DNA of 43,706 nucleotides from JAFGOG01 sp034429215. Its GTDB lineage: Bacteria > Chloroflexota > Anaerolineae > JAAYZQ01. A program made the translations under genes and the position numbers. Below, one piece after another: positions 11,863-20,012 of this stretch. The first letter of the stretch is position 1, and the number at the start of each line of letters is the position of its first letter. The stretch is taken from contig DAOUGI010000123.1 of NCBI GenBank assembly GCA_034429215.1, forward strand, positions 1 to 43,706. Direction: 5' to 3'. The notes beneath the pieces are model-generated. The model saw only the letters and a list, made by a program, of their open reading frames with translations, had not been told where the DNA came from and did no database searches.

Positions 11863-13263
11863 ATGAAACGCTCACTATTTGCACTACTGACCCTGCTGAT
11901 CGTCGTCGGACTCTTGGCTTCGGGCTGCGGTGCCGAAGCAACCACCGCGCCCGAGCCCACCGCGGCTCAGGCCCAGCCCGCCACGGCCGCACCGGCGGCG
12001 GCTGCCCCCGTTGCCATCAACTTCTGGCACGCCATGAGCGGCCACAACGGCGAAGTGATCGAAGAGCTCGTCAAGCGCTTTAACGAGTCGCAGAGCGAAG
12101 TCGTCGTCACCGCCACCTTCCAGGGCAGCTACGACGACGAGATCAACAAGCTCAAAGCCGGCCTGCAATCCAAGGACGTCCCCGCCGTCGTCCAGGTCTA
12201 CGACCTCGGCACCCGCCTGCTCGTCGACCTGAAGGTCATCACCCCTATGCAGGACTTTATCGACAAAGAGGGATTTGACGTCAGTGACATCGAGCCCAAC
12301 GTCGCCAACTACTATTCCATCGACGGCCGGCTCCAATCGATGCCCTTCAACACCTCCAACCCGGTCCTCTACTACAACAAGGACCTCTTCAAGGCGGCCG
12401 GCCTCGACCCTGAAAAGGCCCCCCGCACCTGGGATCAAGTCGCCGAGTACGCCCGCAAGCTGACCATCAAGGACGCCTCCGGCACCACCACCCAGTACGG
12501 CTGCTCCTTTGCCATGTACGGCTGGTTCGTCGAGCAGTTCATCGCCGTCCAGGGCGGCTACTACGTCAACAACGAGAACGGCCGCACCGCGCGCGCCACC
12601 GAGGCCACCTTCAACGGCCCCGAAGGCGTCGCTCTCCTCACCTGGTGGAAGAGCATAATCGATGAGGGCATCTGCGCCAACCTCGGCCGCTCCACCACCG
12701 ACACCAAAAAAGCCTTTGATTCGGGTGTCGCTGCCATGACCCTCGATTCCACTGCCGGCCTGCGCGACCGGATCGATGCCGCCGCCGGCAAGTTCGAGGT
12801 CGGCGTCGGCTTCCTGCCCCGTGCCAAGGAAGAGGACTATAAAACCGCCGGCACCATCATCGGCGGCGCCTCCGTCTGGATCATCAACCAGCGGCCCGTC
12901 GAAGAGCAGGAAGCGGCCTGGAAATTTGTCAAATTCATGAGCAGCGCCGATTCACAGGCCTACTGGCACATCCAAACCGGCTACTACCCCATCAACGCCA
13001 AGGGCTACAACCATCCCGACGACATCGCCTGGCGCGAGAAATATCCCCAGTTCCAGGTCGCCGTCGACCAGCTCCACATGTCGCCCAAGACCAACGTCAC
13101 CGCCGGTGGCCTGATCGGCGTCTTCCCTGAGGCCCGCCAGACCGTCGAAGCGGCCCTTGAAGAGTGCTTCGCCGGGCAAGCGACACCCCAGGAAGCCCTA
13201 GACAAAGCCGCCGCCTCCGTCACCCAGGCTATCCAGGACTATAACGACAACGTCGGCAAATAA
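11863..13263 (+). CDS. ABC importer binding lipoprotein, UgpB type
   Basis: Extracellular solute-binding lipoprotein of 466 residues that delivers substrate to the permeases at 9847-11609. Residues 1-22 are a lipoprotein signal ending LLASGC (Cys22), followed by an Ala/Pro/Thr-rich tether to about residue 46. The folded part starts at INFWHAMSGHNGE and has family features of UgpB: ATFQGSYDDEINKL, PFNTSNPVLYYNKDLF, and PRTWDQVAEYARKL. GGGAGG lies eight bases before the ATG. UgpB-family similarity together with the adjacent phosphodiesterase suggests glycerol-3-phosphate or glycerophosphodiester uptake. The gene is followed by a strong terminator. Confidence 0.88.
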   Translation: MKRSLFALLTLLIVVGLLASGCGAEATTAPEPTAAQAQPATAAPAAAAPVAINFWHAMSGHNGEVIEELVKRFNESQSEVVVTATFQGSYDDEINKLKAGLQSKDVPAVVQVYDLGTRLLVDLKVITPMQDFIDKEGFDVSDIEPNVANYYSIDGRLQSMPFNTSNPVLYYNKDLFKAAGLDPEKAPRTWDQVAEYARKLTIKDASGTTTQYGCSFAMYGWFVEQFIAVQGGYYVNNENGRTARATEATFNGPEGVALLTWWKSIIDEGICANLGRSTTDTKKAFDSGVAAMTLDSTAGLRDRIDAAAGKFEVGVGFLPRAKEEDYKTAGTIIGGASVWIINQRPVEEQEAAWKFVKFMSSADSQAYWHIQTGYYPINAKGYNHPDDIAWREKYPQFQVAVDQLHMSPKTNVTAGGLIGVFPEARQTVEAALEECFAGQATPQEALDKAAASVTQAIQDYNDNVGK

Positions 13264-13295
13264 CCACCCCGGCCGGTCCTCCGGCCCATAACCAA

Positions 13296-13345
13296 AACGG
13301 CGGCTCGCCTAAGGGCGAGCCGCCGTTCCATTTCTCCTCTTTTTG
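13296..13345 (+). terminator. Intrinsic terminator after the binding-protein gene
   Basis: A perfect 14-bp stem, AACGGCGGCTCGCC (13296-13309) with GGCGAGCCGCCGTT (13314-13327), loop TAAG, followed by a T-rich tail (CTCCTCTTTTTGG). Confidence 0.85.
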
Positions 13346-13350
13346 GTTTG

Positions 13351-13399
13351 TCTTTTTCTCCCTGCCACGCGCGTAGCGCGTGGCAGGGAGAAAAAAAGA
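13351..13399. terminator. Bidirectional terminator between convergent genes
   Basis: A 20-bp stem, TTTTTCTCCCTGCCACGCGC (13353-13372) with its complement (13376-13395), and loop GTA. It gives a T-run on the minus strand and a shorter T-run on the plus strand. It separates the binding-protein gene from the convergent helicase gene. Confidence 0.85.
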
Positions 13400-13405
13400 T
13401 CTATC

Positions 13406-14863
13406 CTACCTTCGCCTTCCCCTTCTCTTCTGCGACGGCCTCCGCTCCTCCGCTTCTCCGCCTGCCGGCGGAGCCCCTGCCGGCTGCTCCGGCCGCGCGT
13501 GCAGCATCTTCTGGTAATAATCGTCCACCAGCATCGTCACCAGCGCCAGCCCTTCCTCGCTCTGGCTCAAATGATGGATCAGCGGCGCAAATCGCTCCAT
13601 CCGCTCCACCTGTAGCCGGTCCCGATCCCGCAGCTGCGCCTCCAGCAGCACCGTCACCCGCTCCGCCACCACTGCCGCCACCTCCTCGTCGCTCGGCAGC
13701 GGCCACTCCTGCATTGTGATCCCATACCGCTTCGCGATCCGGCTCAGCGTCATCTGCTCCAGCACGTCCACCAGCGAAATCGCCACCCCGCCGGCCCCCG
13801 CCCGGCCCGTTCGCCCCGCGCGGTGGATATACGCCTCTGCCTCGTCCGGCGGCTCGTACAAAATCACGTGCGTCAGGTCAGGCAGGTCGATCCCCCGCGA
13901 CGCCACGTCCGTCGCCACCAGGAACCGCAGCCCGCCCTGCCGCGTCCGGGCCATGATCGCCTCCCGCGCATTCTGTGCCAGGTCCGAGCTCAGTGAGTCC
14001 GCGTCATACCCAAAGCGTTGCAGCACCGCCGTCACATAATCCACCCGCGCCCGCGTATTGCAAAAAATCAGCGCCGACGGCGGATTCTCCACCTCGATGA
14101 TCCGCACTAGGCTGCGGTCCTTGTCCATCCGCGGCACCACATAATAAACATGCTCCACGTCCGTCACGTGCACGTGGTCGCGGCTCAAGCTCAAAAAGCC
14201 CGGCTCGTGCAAAAACTCGTCCGCCAGCCGCTTCACATGCGCCGGAAACGTCGCCGAGAACATGCACCCCTGCACCCCCCGCGACGGCAAATAGCGCCGG
14301 ATCGCCCGCATGTCCGGGTAAAACCCCATCGACAGCATCCGGTCCGCCTCGTCGAACACCAGGATCCGCACCCCCTCCAGCGACAGGTTCCGCTTCAACA
14401 GGTGGTCCAGGATCCGCCCCGGCGTCCCCACCACCAGGTGAGCCCCCTCCTTGAACGCCTGGATCTGCGGCCCGTACGCCACCCCGCCGTACACCACTGC
14501 CGCGCGCACCCCCGTCCCGCCGCACAGAACCTTGGCCTCCTCGCCCACCTGCCGGGCCAGCTCCCGCGTCGGCGCCAGCACCAACGCCTGGCAAGTGGCC
14601 TTGGCCGCGTCGATCCGCTCCAGGATCGGCAAAATAAAAGCGCCCGTCTTGCCGCTCCCCGTCCGCGACTGCACCATCAGGTCGCGTCCGGCCAGCAAAT
14701 ACGGGATCGCCCTGGCCTGCACCGGCATCAGCTCCGTCCAGCCGCCTCTCATCACCGCCAGCCGCAGCGCCTGCGGCAGGTCGGCCATAGTCGCCGGCGG
14801 CAGCGCCCCTTCCGGCTCGATCAGTCCTGCTTCCCCGTCCTGCTCTCCCTGCCTAATTGTCAT
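13406..14863 (-). CDS. DEAD-box ATP-dependent RNA helicase
   Basis: Unwinds RNA duplexes using ATP, likely in ribosome assembly or mRNA turnover. All family motifs are visible in order: Q motif WTELMPVQARAIP (about 42-54), motif I SRTGSGKT, Ia PTRELARQ, Ib TPGR, II FDEADRML, III SATFP, V VATDVASRGIDLP, VI YIHRAGRTGRAG. The C-terminal tail past residue 440 is low-complexity and basic (ends RPSQKRRGRRR), typical for RNA binding. Length 485. It lies 83 bp behind the CarD-like gene, separated only by repeat copy C and without its own visible promoter, so it is probably co-transcribed from the leader-bearing promoter at 15573-15601. Confidence 0.93.
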   Translation of the reverse strand: MTIRQGEQDGEAGLIEPEGALPPATMADLPQALRLAVMRGGWTELMPVQARAIPYLLAGRDLMVQSRTGSGKTGAFILPILERIDAAKATCQALVLAPTRELARQVGEEAKVLCGGTGVRAAVVYGGVAYGPQIQAFKEGAHLVVGTPGRILDHLLKRNLSLEGVRILVFDEADRMLSMGFYPDMRAIRRYLPSRGVQGCMFSATFPAHVKRLADEFLHEPGFLSLSRDHVHVTDVEHVYYVVPRMDKDRSLVRIIEVENPPSALIFCNTRARVDYVTAVLQRFGYDADSLSSDLAQNAREAIMARTRQGGLRFLVATDVASRGIDLPDLTHVILYEPPDEAEAYIHRAGRTGRAGAGGVAISLVDVLEQMTLSRIAKRYGITMQEWPLPSDEEVAAVVAERVTVLLEAQLRDRDRLQVERMERFAPLIHHLSQSEEGLALVTMLVDDYYQKMLHARPEQPAGAPPAGGEAEERRPSQKRRGRRR

Positions 14864-14874
14864 ATACTCCTGCT

Positions 14875-14936
14875 TCTCCTTCTCCCCTTGGGGGAGACTG
14901 CTGTTCAGTGCTGTCTAGAGGACAACAGGGGGAGAT
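14875..14936. repeat. Palindromic ~60-bp repeat, copy C
   Basis: Begins CTCCCCTTGGGGGAG, then ACTGCTGTTCAGTGC, a weak TGTC-TAGAG-GACA arm, and ends CAACAGGGGGAGA. It sits between the CarD-like gene and the helicase gene. Confidence 0.6.
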
Positions 14937-14946
14937 CCAAATCCCC

Positions 14947-15450
14947 TCAGCTCCCCGCTCCCCTAACTGCCGCCTCCAGCGTAGCCGTGATCAGCTTGTT
15001 CAGCTCCGCCATATTGCCTCCCGACACCAGCGCCATCTCCGCGGCCAGCAGCTCCCGCCCCTGCTTAAGCGAGCCCGAGTCGTTCCTGTTCAAGCGCCCT
15101 CGCGCCCCGTGCCATGCCAGGTCGCGCACCACCCCGACCAGCTCCATCACCGCGCCCGTCCTCACCTTGGCCTCTACCAGCTCCTGGCGCTCTTTGGGGT
15201 CGGCTGGCAGCTCCCGTGGCCTGCTGCGCAGCGCCTCGATCACCTCCGGCGCCGTCGCCGGCGACATCGCCGGCCGGACATCCACATCGTCGGCATTGAG
15301 CACGGGCACGCGCACCGTCAGCCTGTGTGCCACCATTTCGATGATATAATATCCCCTGGGCCCGTCCCCCATCTCCTGTTCCTCCACCCTTGCGATCCGA
15401 CCGGGCCCAAAACGCGCGTGTACCACCTTATCGCCTACCGCGTAATGCAT
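14947..15450 (-). CDS. CarD/CdnL-family RNA polymerase-binding regulator
   Basis: CarD/CdnL proteins bind the RNA polymerase beta subunit and stabilise open promoter complexes, affecting rRNA and stress transcription. The N-terminal RNA-polymerase-interaction (Tudor-like) domain is seen in YAVGDKVVHARFGPGRIARV (residues 3-22) and the following YYIIEM and LTVRVPV strands. The C-terminal helical DNA-contact domain spans about residues 65-165. At 167 residues it has the normal stand-alone length. The ATG at 15450 follows AGGAGGGGAGG; an upstream in-frame start would add ten residues that do not fit the family. It is preceded by the conserved leader RNA and promoter at 15494-15601, and the DEAD-box helicase follows. 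Confidence 0.88.
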   Translation of the reverse strand: MHYAVGDKVVHARFGPGRIARVEEQEMGDGPRGYYIIEMVAHRLTVRVPVLNADDVDVRPAMSPATAPEVIEALRSRPRELPADPKERQELVEAKVRTGAVMELVGVVRDLAWHGARGRLNRNDSGSLKQGRELLAAEMALVSGGNMAELNKLITATLEAAVRGAGS

Positions 15451-15493
15451 CGCCTCCCCTCCTGGGGGCTTGCCCCCCACAACCTGCCGGAAA

Positions 15494-15565
15494 CAACAAC
15501 ACCCAGACCAGTAATAGTCTGGGTGCTCATCCCCGTTGAGAGGACCAGATTCTCGCTGGATCCTA
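15494..15565 (-). ncRNA. Putative cold-shock-type leader RNA, copy 1
   Basis: In the minus-strand transcript the block runs UAGGAU, two bases, AG, two bases, AGAAUCUGG, 13 variable bases, GAUGAG, then the hairpin CACCCAGAC-(8)-GUCUGGGUG (15500-15525) and a U-rich tail (UUGUUGUUU). The same order and nearly the same bases occur upstream of the cold-shock gene (20585-20658). The distance from the promoter is also the same, with TAGGAT starting about 8 bases after the -10 box. The UCUGG of the first block can pair with CCAGA of the hairpin, which would compete with the terminator-like stem. No match to an RNA family that I know by sight. Confidence 0.6.
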
Positions 15566-15572
15566 CCCCCCT

Positions 15573-15601
15573 ATAATATCACCTTTGCCCCGATCTGTCA
15601 A
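15573..15601 (-). promoter_or_regulatory. Sigma-70 promoter of the carD-helicase operon
   Basis: Minus strand TTGACA (15596-15601), 17 bases, TATTAT (15573-15578). The start would be near 15566, so the leader before the ATG is about 115 nt. Confidence 0.8.
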
Positions 15602-15638
15602 TTGCTCGCCTCCCATCAACTCCCCCCGCTGCCCAGTC

Positions 15639-16568
15639 CTACTGGATCTTTTTCTCCACGCTGGCCTGATTCCGTTTGATCCACTTGACCAGCACCTCGT
15701 CGGTGGCGGCCAGCAGCGCCCGGTCGAAGAACACCTTGGCCTCTTCGTACCGTTTATTGCCACCCATTGCCACGCCCGCCAGGTTGAGCATCTGTGCATC
15801 GCCTCCTGGCATCTGGAGCGCCTGTGCGAACGTTTCCGTCGCGGCCTCACCATCGCCCAATACCTTCCATTGCAGGATGCCCTTTTCCATCACCGCATTG
15901 ACCGTAGCCCGGCCTTCAGACAGCCGGTCTATCTCCGTGATCCGATCTCGAGCGTCCGACCGGTGCTTTGACAGGACCATGTTCGCGTGTACCCACCCGA
16001 TAGCATAGATGACGAGAGCGAGTATGAGGAGACGGGGTTCAATCAGGCGTGAGGCCGCCAGGCATGCGATGTACGGAGCCATATAGATCCACCCCAGTCT
16101 CTTCTTTCCCAGAGTATCAAAGGCTGAGAGTAGGAGCCATCCAAAGATGAACACCCCGATGAAGCACATGATGTTCAGCCCCAGTCGCCCCAATGCGCCT
16201 CCTTGCAGCACATAGTCGGCCAGCTCCTGGCTTCCGCCGAGCACCGTGCCCCCGCCTTCTACGGCAGGCGATCTCGCCCCACCTTCTTTCAGCTCATTTT
16301 CAGCATCCTGCAAATTCTCCTTGGCTTCCTGAAAGCTTGGATCCAGGCGCAGCGCCTCACGGTAGCCCGCCATCGCCTCCTCCTTCCGCCCCAGGTCTTC
16401 CAGGATCATCCCCCGCAGGTTGTGTGCTTCGGCCAGGCCCGGCTCCAACTGGATGGCTGCGTCACACTCCACCAGTGCCTGTTGCAGCTCCTTCCGTTCC
16501 TCACAACTATAAGCCCGTTCGAGGTATTGCATAGCCTCTGCTGAAAGAGAAGAATCCTCGCTATTCAT
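15639..16568 (-). CDS. TPR-repeat membrane protein
   Basis: A 309-residue protein of unknown function. The N-terminal part holds at least two tetratricopeptide repeats (about residues 12-90, for example ALVECDAAIQLEPGLAEAHNLRG and AMAGYREALRLDPSFQEAKENL as units). Two or three hydrophobic segments follow between about 130 and 195. A further TPR-like helical repeat region makes up the C-terminus (about 225-305). TPRs usually hold protein partners together. The ATG at 16568 has GGGAGAGG upstream. It lies 117 bp behind the FHA/solute-binding fusion on the same strand and has no strong promoter of its own, so the two are probably co-transcribed and may work together at the membrane. Confidence 0.7.
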   Translation of the reverse strand: MNSEDSSLSAEAMQYLERAYSCEERKELQQALVECDAAIQLEPGLAEAHNLRGMILEDLGRKEEAMAGYREALRLDPSFQEAKENLQDAENELKEGGARSPAVEGGGTVLGGSQELADYVLQGGALGRLGLNIMCFIGVFIFGWLLLSAFDTLGKKRLGWIYMAPYIACLAASRLIEPRLLILALVIYAIGWVHANMVLSKHRSDARDRITEIDRLSEGRATVNAVMEKGILQWKVLGDGEAATETFAQALQMPGGDAQMLNLAGVAMGGNKRYEEAKVFFDRALLAATDEVLVKWIKRNQASVEKKIQ

Positions 16569-16685
16569 TGTGCCTCTCCCTTCTTCGAAAATGGCGGTCC
16601 GCTCGTAGTGGCGGCTTTAGTCGATCTCCTGCCATCTACAACCCCCCCCGCCGTTTTACCAACACCGGCGTCCACCTCCCATCGG

Positions 16686-19600
16686 CTACGGACCCGGCTC
16701 GCCGCCATATCGGCTCAGCCATTTCTCTGTGATCCGCTCATAGTTGGCGCCGGCCCACAGAAACCGGTCGGGGATCATCCTCTCCTTGTCGAAACCTCCG
16801 GTGCATCCCTGTATTGGCTCCGGCCCTGTATAAGACAGGGCTGCCCGGAACTGCGCATACCGCTCCATCGCCTCTTTGCTGATCGCCCACGCCATGAAAT
16901 CCATGGCATCCTTGCCGATCCTGTCCTTCCTGACCAGGGCCACGGCGTCCATCTCCCAGCCGGCCCCTTCCTTCGGGTAGATGGTCGTCAGGCCCGCCGG
17001 CTCGCCGCCTGAAGGACAAATGTTAGCCGCAATGCCAATGGCCATGCCTGGATTGCCGTCTCCTGCCACCAGCCTGCACGGCTCCGCGCCCGAGCTGGTA
17101 TACGCTGCGACATTCTCATGGAGCCGATCCATGTACGCCCAGCCGTCCGCTTCCCCATACAGGCTCGACTGCAGCAGGCCCGAAAGCGCCATGTATCCGG
17201 TTCCAGAGGTGTACGGACTCGCCATAACCACCACCCCTCGGTACCTGACATCCGTCAGATCTTGCCACGATCGGGGTATCAGCGGCTTGCCGTTTTCTTT
17301 TGGCAGCTTGCCCTCGTTCACGCAGAATGCGCTCATCCACCCGGTCAGCCCCAGCCACTGCGGGGGCAGGGTTGCGTCACGCCAGTCGGCTCGAACCTTC
17401 TCCATTCCGTCCGGCTCATAGATGCCGGCCAGCGGCTCCAGCAGCCCCTCCGCCCTGAGCCTGATCATGCCGGTCGTTGCCACCATCCAGACCACATCCG
17501 CTCGCGGGTCCTCCTTCTCTGCCAAGAGCTGCCTGATCAGATCCTCAGTAGACTTGCGAACTATCAGAATATTGGTCGCCAGGGCGTCGGTCGGCGTTGC
17601 AACATAATCAAACTGCCCCAGCTCGTCAAGGGTTAGGCCGGTGCCGCGCAAGCTGGCCGGTACTTCGGTCAGCGATGCGGTAGCTTTTGCCCCGAGCCCC
17701 ATCTTCTCCAGCTCTGTCTCGGCCAAAGCCGTATACACGACAATAGTGCCCGGGGCCCGGGAGGAGTCGCGGGTTTGGGTAGGGGTAGGGACGCGAGTTG
17801 GGGTCAGGGTTTGTGCCTGGCCTGAGATTGGCGTGGGTTTCAGGACCTTCACCTGGACAGTCTCAACCGCCTGCATGCTGCCGCTGCCCGCCGTCAGCGT
17901 AAACACCGTGCTGCTGCTGACCGGCTGAGGGATGCTGCCTCTGGCCCCCTCTATGTCGATCGAAGTGACCGTAAATGTGCCCCCGGGTCCGGCCGATCTG
18001 CGATCCAATGCAACCACGTCTGTGCCAAGCACCCCCCAGGTGATCGCCACGTTGGTCGTCGATGTGATCGCCATGGGCGCGACCGACAGCACGCTGATCA
18101 CCGGCGAGCCGACCTGGACAGAGACCACCCGTTCGATCGCCGCTCCATCACGGGCAATCGCCCGCAGTGTATATTGAGCGGAATCCTGTCCAACCTGTAC
18201 CTCGCGCGACCCGCACCGGCTCGTGAGGGTTTCTTGAACGCCTGCGCCATGATCAACCAGGACCAGTTCCTCGGCGTCGTCGACCACCCAGGACAGAACA
18301 ACCCTCTGTCCGGGGGTTGTCCGCTCCGGTCGTGCCTCGAAAAGCAGGATATCCGGCTTGATCGGCCTGACGATCACCGTATCCCGTGCGCTTGCCGACC
18401 AGGCTGGAAAGAGGTGCGACAGCCACGTGTCGGCTCGCAATTCGTAGGTCGTGGTCTGTTCCGGCCTCACAACAACGGGCGGGTCGACCGGTTTGCCGTC
18501 CAGCGTAAAGCCGATCAGGAATCGGGGCCTGGCCTCCCAATCCAGTTCGGCGACCTGCCCGGCCCTGATCGAATCCGGCCACGCAACATCGGCGGTGTCA
18601 ATCCTTGGCCTAAAGATCCAGTAGGTGCAGGCCAGCAGGAGCAAGATCGTCGCCACCGTGGCCGCCAGCAGCCCTCGCCGGCTGAGGCAGGGTTGGTTTT
18701 CCCACTCCCCGGTCAGCATCCAGGGCCCTTGCTGGCCCTGCGCCATCGTCACCGTGATCGTATAGGAATGGACGCGGGGGCGAAGGTCGATCAGGCGCCC
18801 TCCCCGGCCGATCAGCGGCCGGTTTTGGGGCACGATCTGCACCGGCGCCTTGACCATCTCGTCAATTGGCAGCGGCAGGTCAACCTGCCTGGTCAGATAC
18901 AGGGGCTGATCCGTGTCGCTGGGAGCCTGAAACTCAAAGCGGCAGGCGCGGGCGTCGTCTTCTCCATGCAGTCCGACCCAGGTCACACTGTTTCCCTTGT
19001 TGGTAAGCGGTACCTCGGCCTGGCCCGCTGGCTGGGACCAGGGTATCGATTGTCGTCTGGGCGACAGATTGCCCAGCGCCATCTCGTAAAAAGGCTTGAT
19101 GGTTATGTCGGCGCTGGCTTGGCTGCGTACATCGGGATAGTTGTCAGGCGACGTTGCCTCCAGCGTAAGGTGGTAGGTGCCGGCCTTGCTTGTGGGCAAG
19201 CGGGGGGAGGTAACGCTGACGGCCACGGTGATCTCTGATCGTTCATTGAGGTGAAACTCGCTCGGCTCAATCGTGACCCACTCCGACGGCACTCCATCCG
19301 CCGTCACCTGGAAATGGGCAACCAGGTCGCCGGCATTGACCACCTGTAGCTGGAGAGTGATGGCCTGCTCAACGTCAATGGTCCACGCCTGTTCCTGTTC
19401 TGGCAGGCTGGTCAGGATCGGCGGCCCCGCATCCTCATCGGGGGGAATCTGTTCCTTGTCCGGGATCGGAGGAGGTGGGGGTTCCTCCGGCGGGGGCGGC
19501 GGGGTTGCGGGGGGGGCGGGCGGTCCTTCCCCGTAAGCTCTGAAAGTGATGGCATAGCCGGCGACTTTGATGACATCCCGGTCGCAGATTTCACAGCTAT

Positions 19601-19841
19601 TGCCGGGCGGCACAGCTTTCCCATTGACGGTCACCGGCTCTGCCTTGCTGGGCACGGCCAGGTGGTACGGCTGCTGCCGGTAATCCAACACTACCTGGAT
19701 GGGAGATACCCCGGGACCTTTCAGGACCACGTCGCTGGCCGGATCCTGCCCGATGGTAGTGATCTCCTTGCTCTCGTCAACATCGTGAATTGTCAAGTGA
19801 TCCACAGGATCGACAACTCTGAGTTGGACGATTAGTGCCAT
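16686..19841 (-). CDS. FHA-transmembrane-solute-binding-protein fusion
   Basis: An unusual 1051-residue chimera; the function is inferred only. Residues 1-105 form an FHA fold (TTIGQDPASDVVL), followed by a proline-rich linker (108-130), a beta-sandwich region like the NEW3 domain (about 145-250), and a single transmembrane helix (390-410) preceded by two arginines. Beyond it lie about three Ig-like beta domains (420-665), a Thr/Pro linker, and a periplasmic-type binding domain (about 698-1045). The last domain resembles AfuA/FbpA and 2-aminoethylphosphonate-binding proteins (IVVYTALAE, ADVVWMVATTG, SPYTSGTGYMAL, YPKEGAGWEMDAVALV). With no signal peptide the FHA end should be cytoplasmic and the binding domain outside. 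The FHA lacks the usual GR and SxxH residues (it has GQ and SPIQ), so phosphothreonine binding is doubtful. GGGAGG precedes the ATG. Confidence 0.8.
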   Translation of the reverse strand: MALIVQLRVVDPVDHLTIHDVDESKEITTIGQDPASDVVLKGPGVSPIQVVLDYRQQPYHLAVPSKAEPVTVNGKAVPPGNSCEICDRDVIKVAGYAITFRAYGEGPPAPPATPPPPPEEPPPPPIPDKEQIPPDEDAGPPILTSLPEQEQAWTIDVEQAITLQLQVVNAGDLVAHFQVTADGVPSEWVTIEPSEFHLNERSEITVAVSVTSPRLPTSKAGTYHLTLEATSPDNYPDVRSQASADITIKPFYEMALGNLSPRRQSIPWSQPAGQAEVPLTNKGNSVTWVGLHGEDDARACRFEFQAPSDTDQPLYLTRQVDLPLPIDEMVKAPVQIVPQNRPLIGRGGRLIDLRPRVHSYTITVTMAQGQQGPWMLTGEWENQPCLSRRGLLAATVATILLLLACTYWIFRPRIDTADVAWPDSIRAGQVAELDWEARPRFLIGFTLDGKPVDPPVVVRPEQTTTYELRADTWLSHLFPAWSASARDTVIVRPIKPDILLFEARPERTTPGQRVVLSWVVDDAEELVLVDHGAGVQETLTSRCGSREVQVGQDSAQYTLRAIARDGAAIERVVSVQVGSPVISVLSVAPMAITSTTNVAITWGVLGTDVVALDRRSAGPGGTFTVTSIDIEGARGSIPQPVSSSTVFTLTAGSGSMQAVETVQVKVLKPTPISGQAQTLTPTRVPTPTQTRDSSRAPGTIVVYTALAETELEKMGLGAKATASLTEVPASLRGTGLTLDELGQFDYVATPTDALATNILIVRKSTEDLIRQLLAEKEDPRADVVWMVATTGMIRLRAEGLLEPLAGIYEPDGMEKVRADWRDATLPPQWLGLTGWMSAFCVNEGKLPKENGKPLIPRSWQDLTDVRYRGVVVMASPYTSGTGYMALSGLLQSSLYGEADGWAYMDRLHENVAAYTSSGAEPCRLVAGDGNPGMAIGIAANICPSGGEPAGLTTIYPKEGAGWEMDAVALVRKDRIGKDAMDFMAWAISKEAMERYAQFRAALSYTGPEPIQGCTGGFDKERMIPDRFLWAGANYERITEKWLSRYGGEPGP

Positions 19842-19867
19842 AGTGCTTCCCTCCCAGACTTGGCACT

Positions 19868-19896
19868 AGTATACCATTGTTCGCCGGCAGAGTCAA
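19868..19896 (-). promoter_or_regulatory. Sigma-70 promoter of the FHA/TPR gene pair
   Basis: Minus strand TTGACT (19891-19896), 17 bases, TATACT (19868-19873). Transcription would start about 20 bases before the ATG at 19841, leaving room only for the ribosome site. Confidence 0.75.
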
Positions 19897-19950
19897 AGAA
19901 GCTATTTCTTTCTCCTCATTTCCCCGGTCTCCTGTGGAAACGAGGAGAAA

Positions 19951-19989
19951 ACAAAAAAACAGCGCGGGCCAGTTTCCTGGTCCGCGCTG
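19951..19989 (-). terminator. Intrinsic terminator of the csp-RRM operon
   Basis: The minus strand reads CAGCGCGG-A-CCAG, tetraloop GAAA, CTGG-C-CCGCGCTG, then TTTTTTTGTTTT. The stem is 12 bp with one A/C mismatch. Confidence 0.88.
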
Positions 19990-20012
19990 CTATGTACAGC
20001 TCTAGCGGCGTT

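Noticed and set aside
14150..15349. 399-residue plus-strand frame across the helicase and CarD genes
   Set aside because: Crosses two well-supported genes and has low-complexity His/Pro/Arg sequence.
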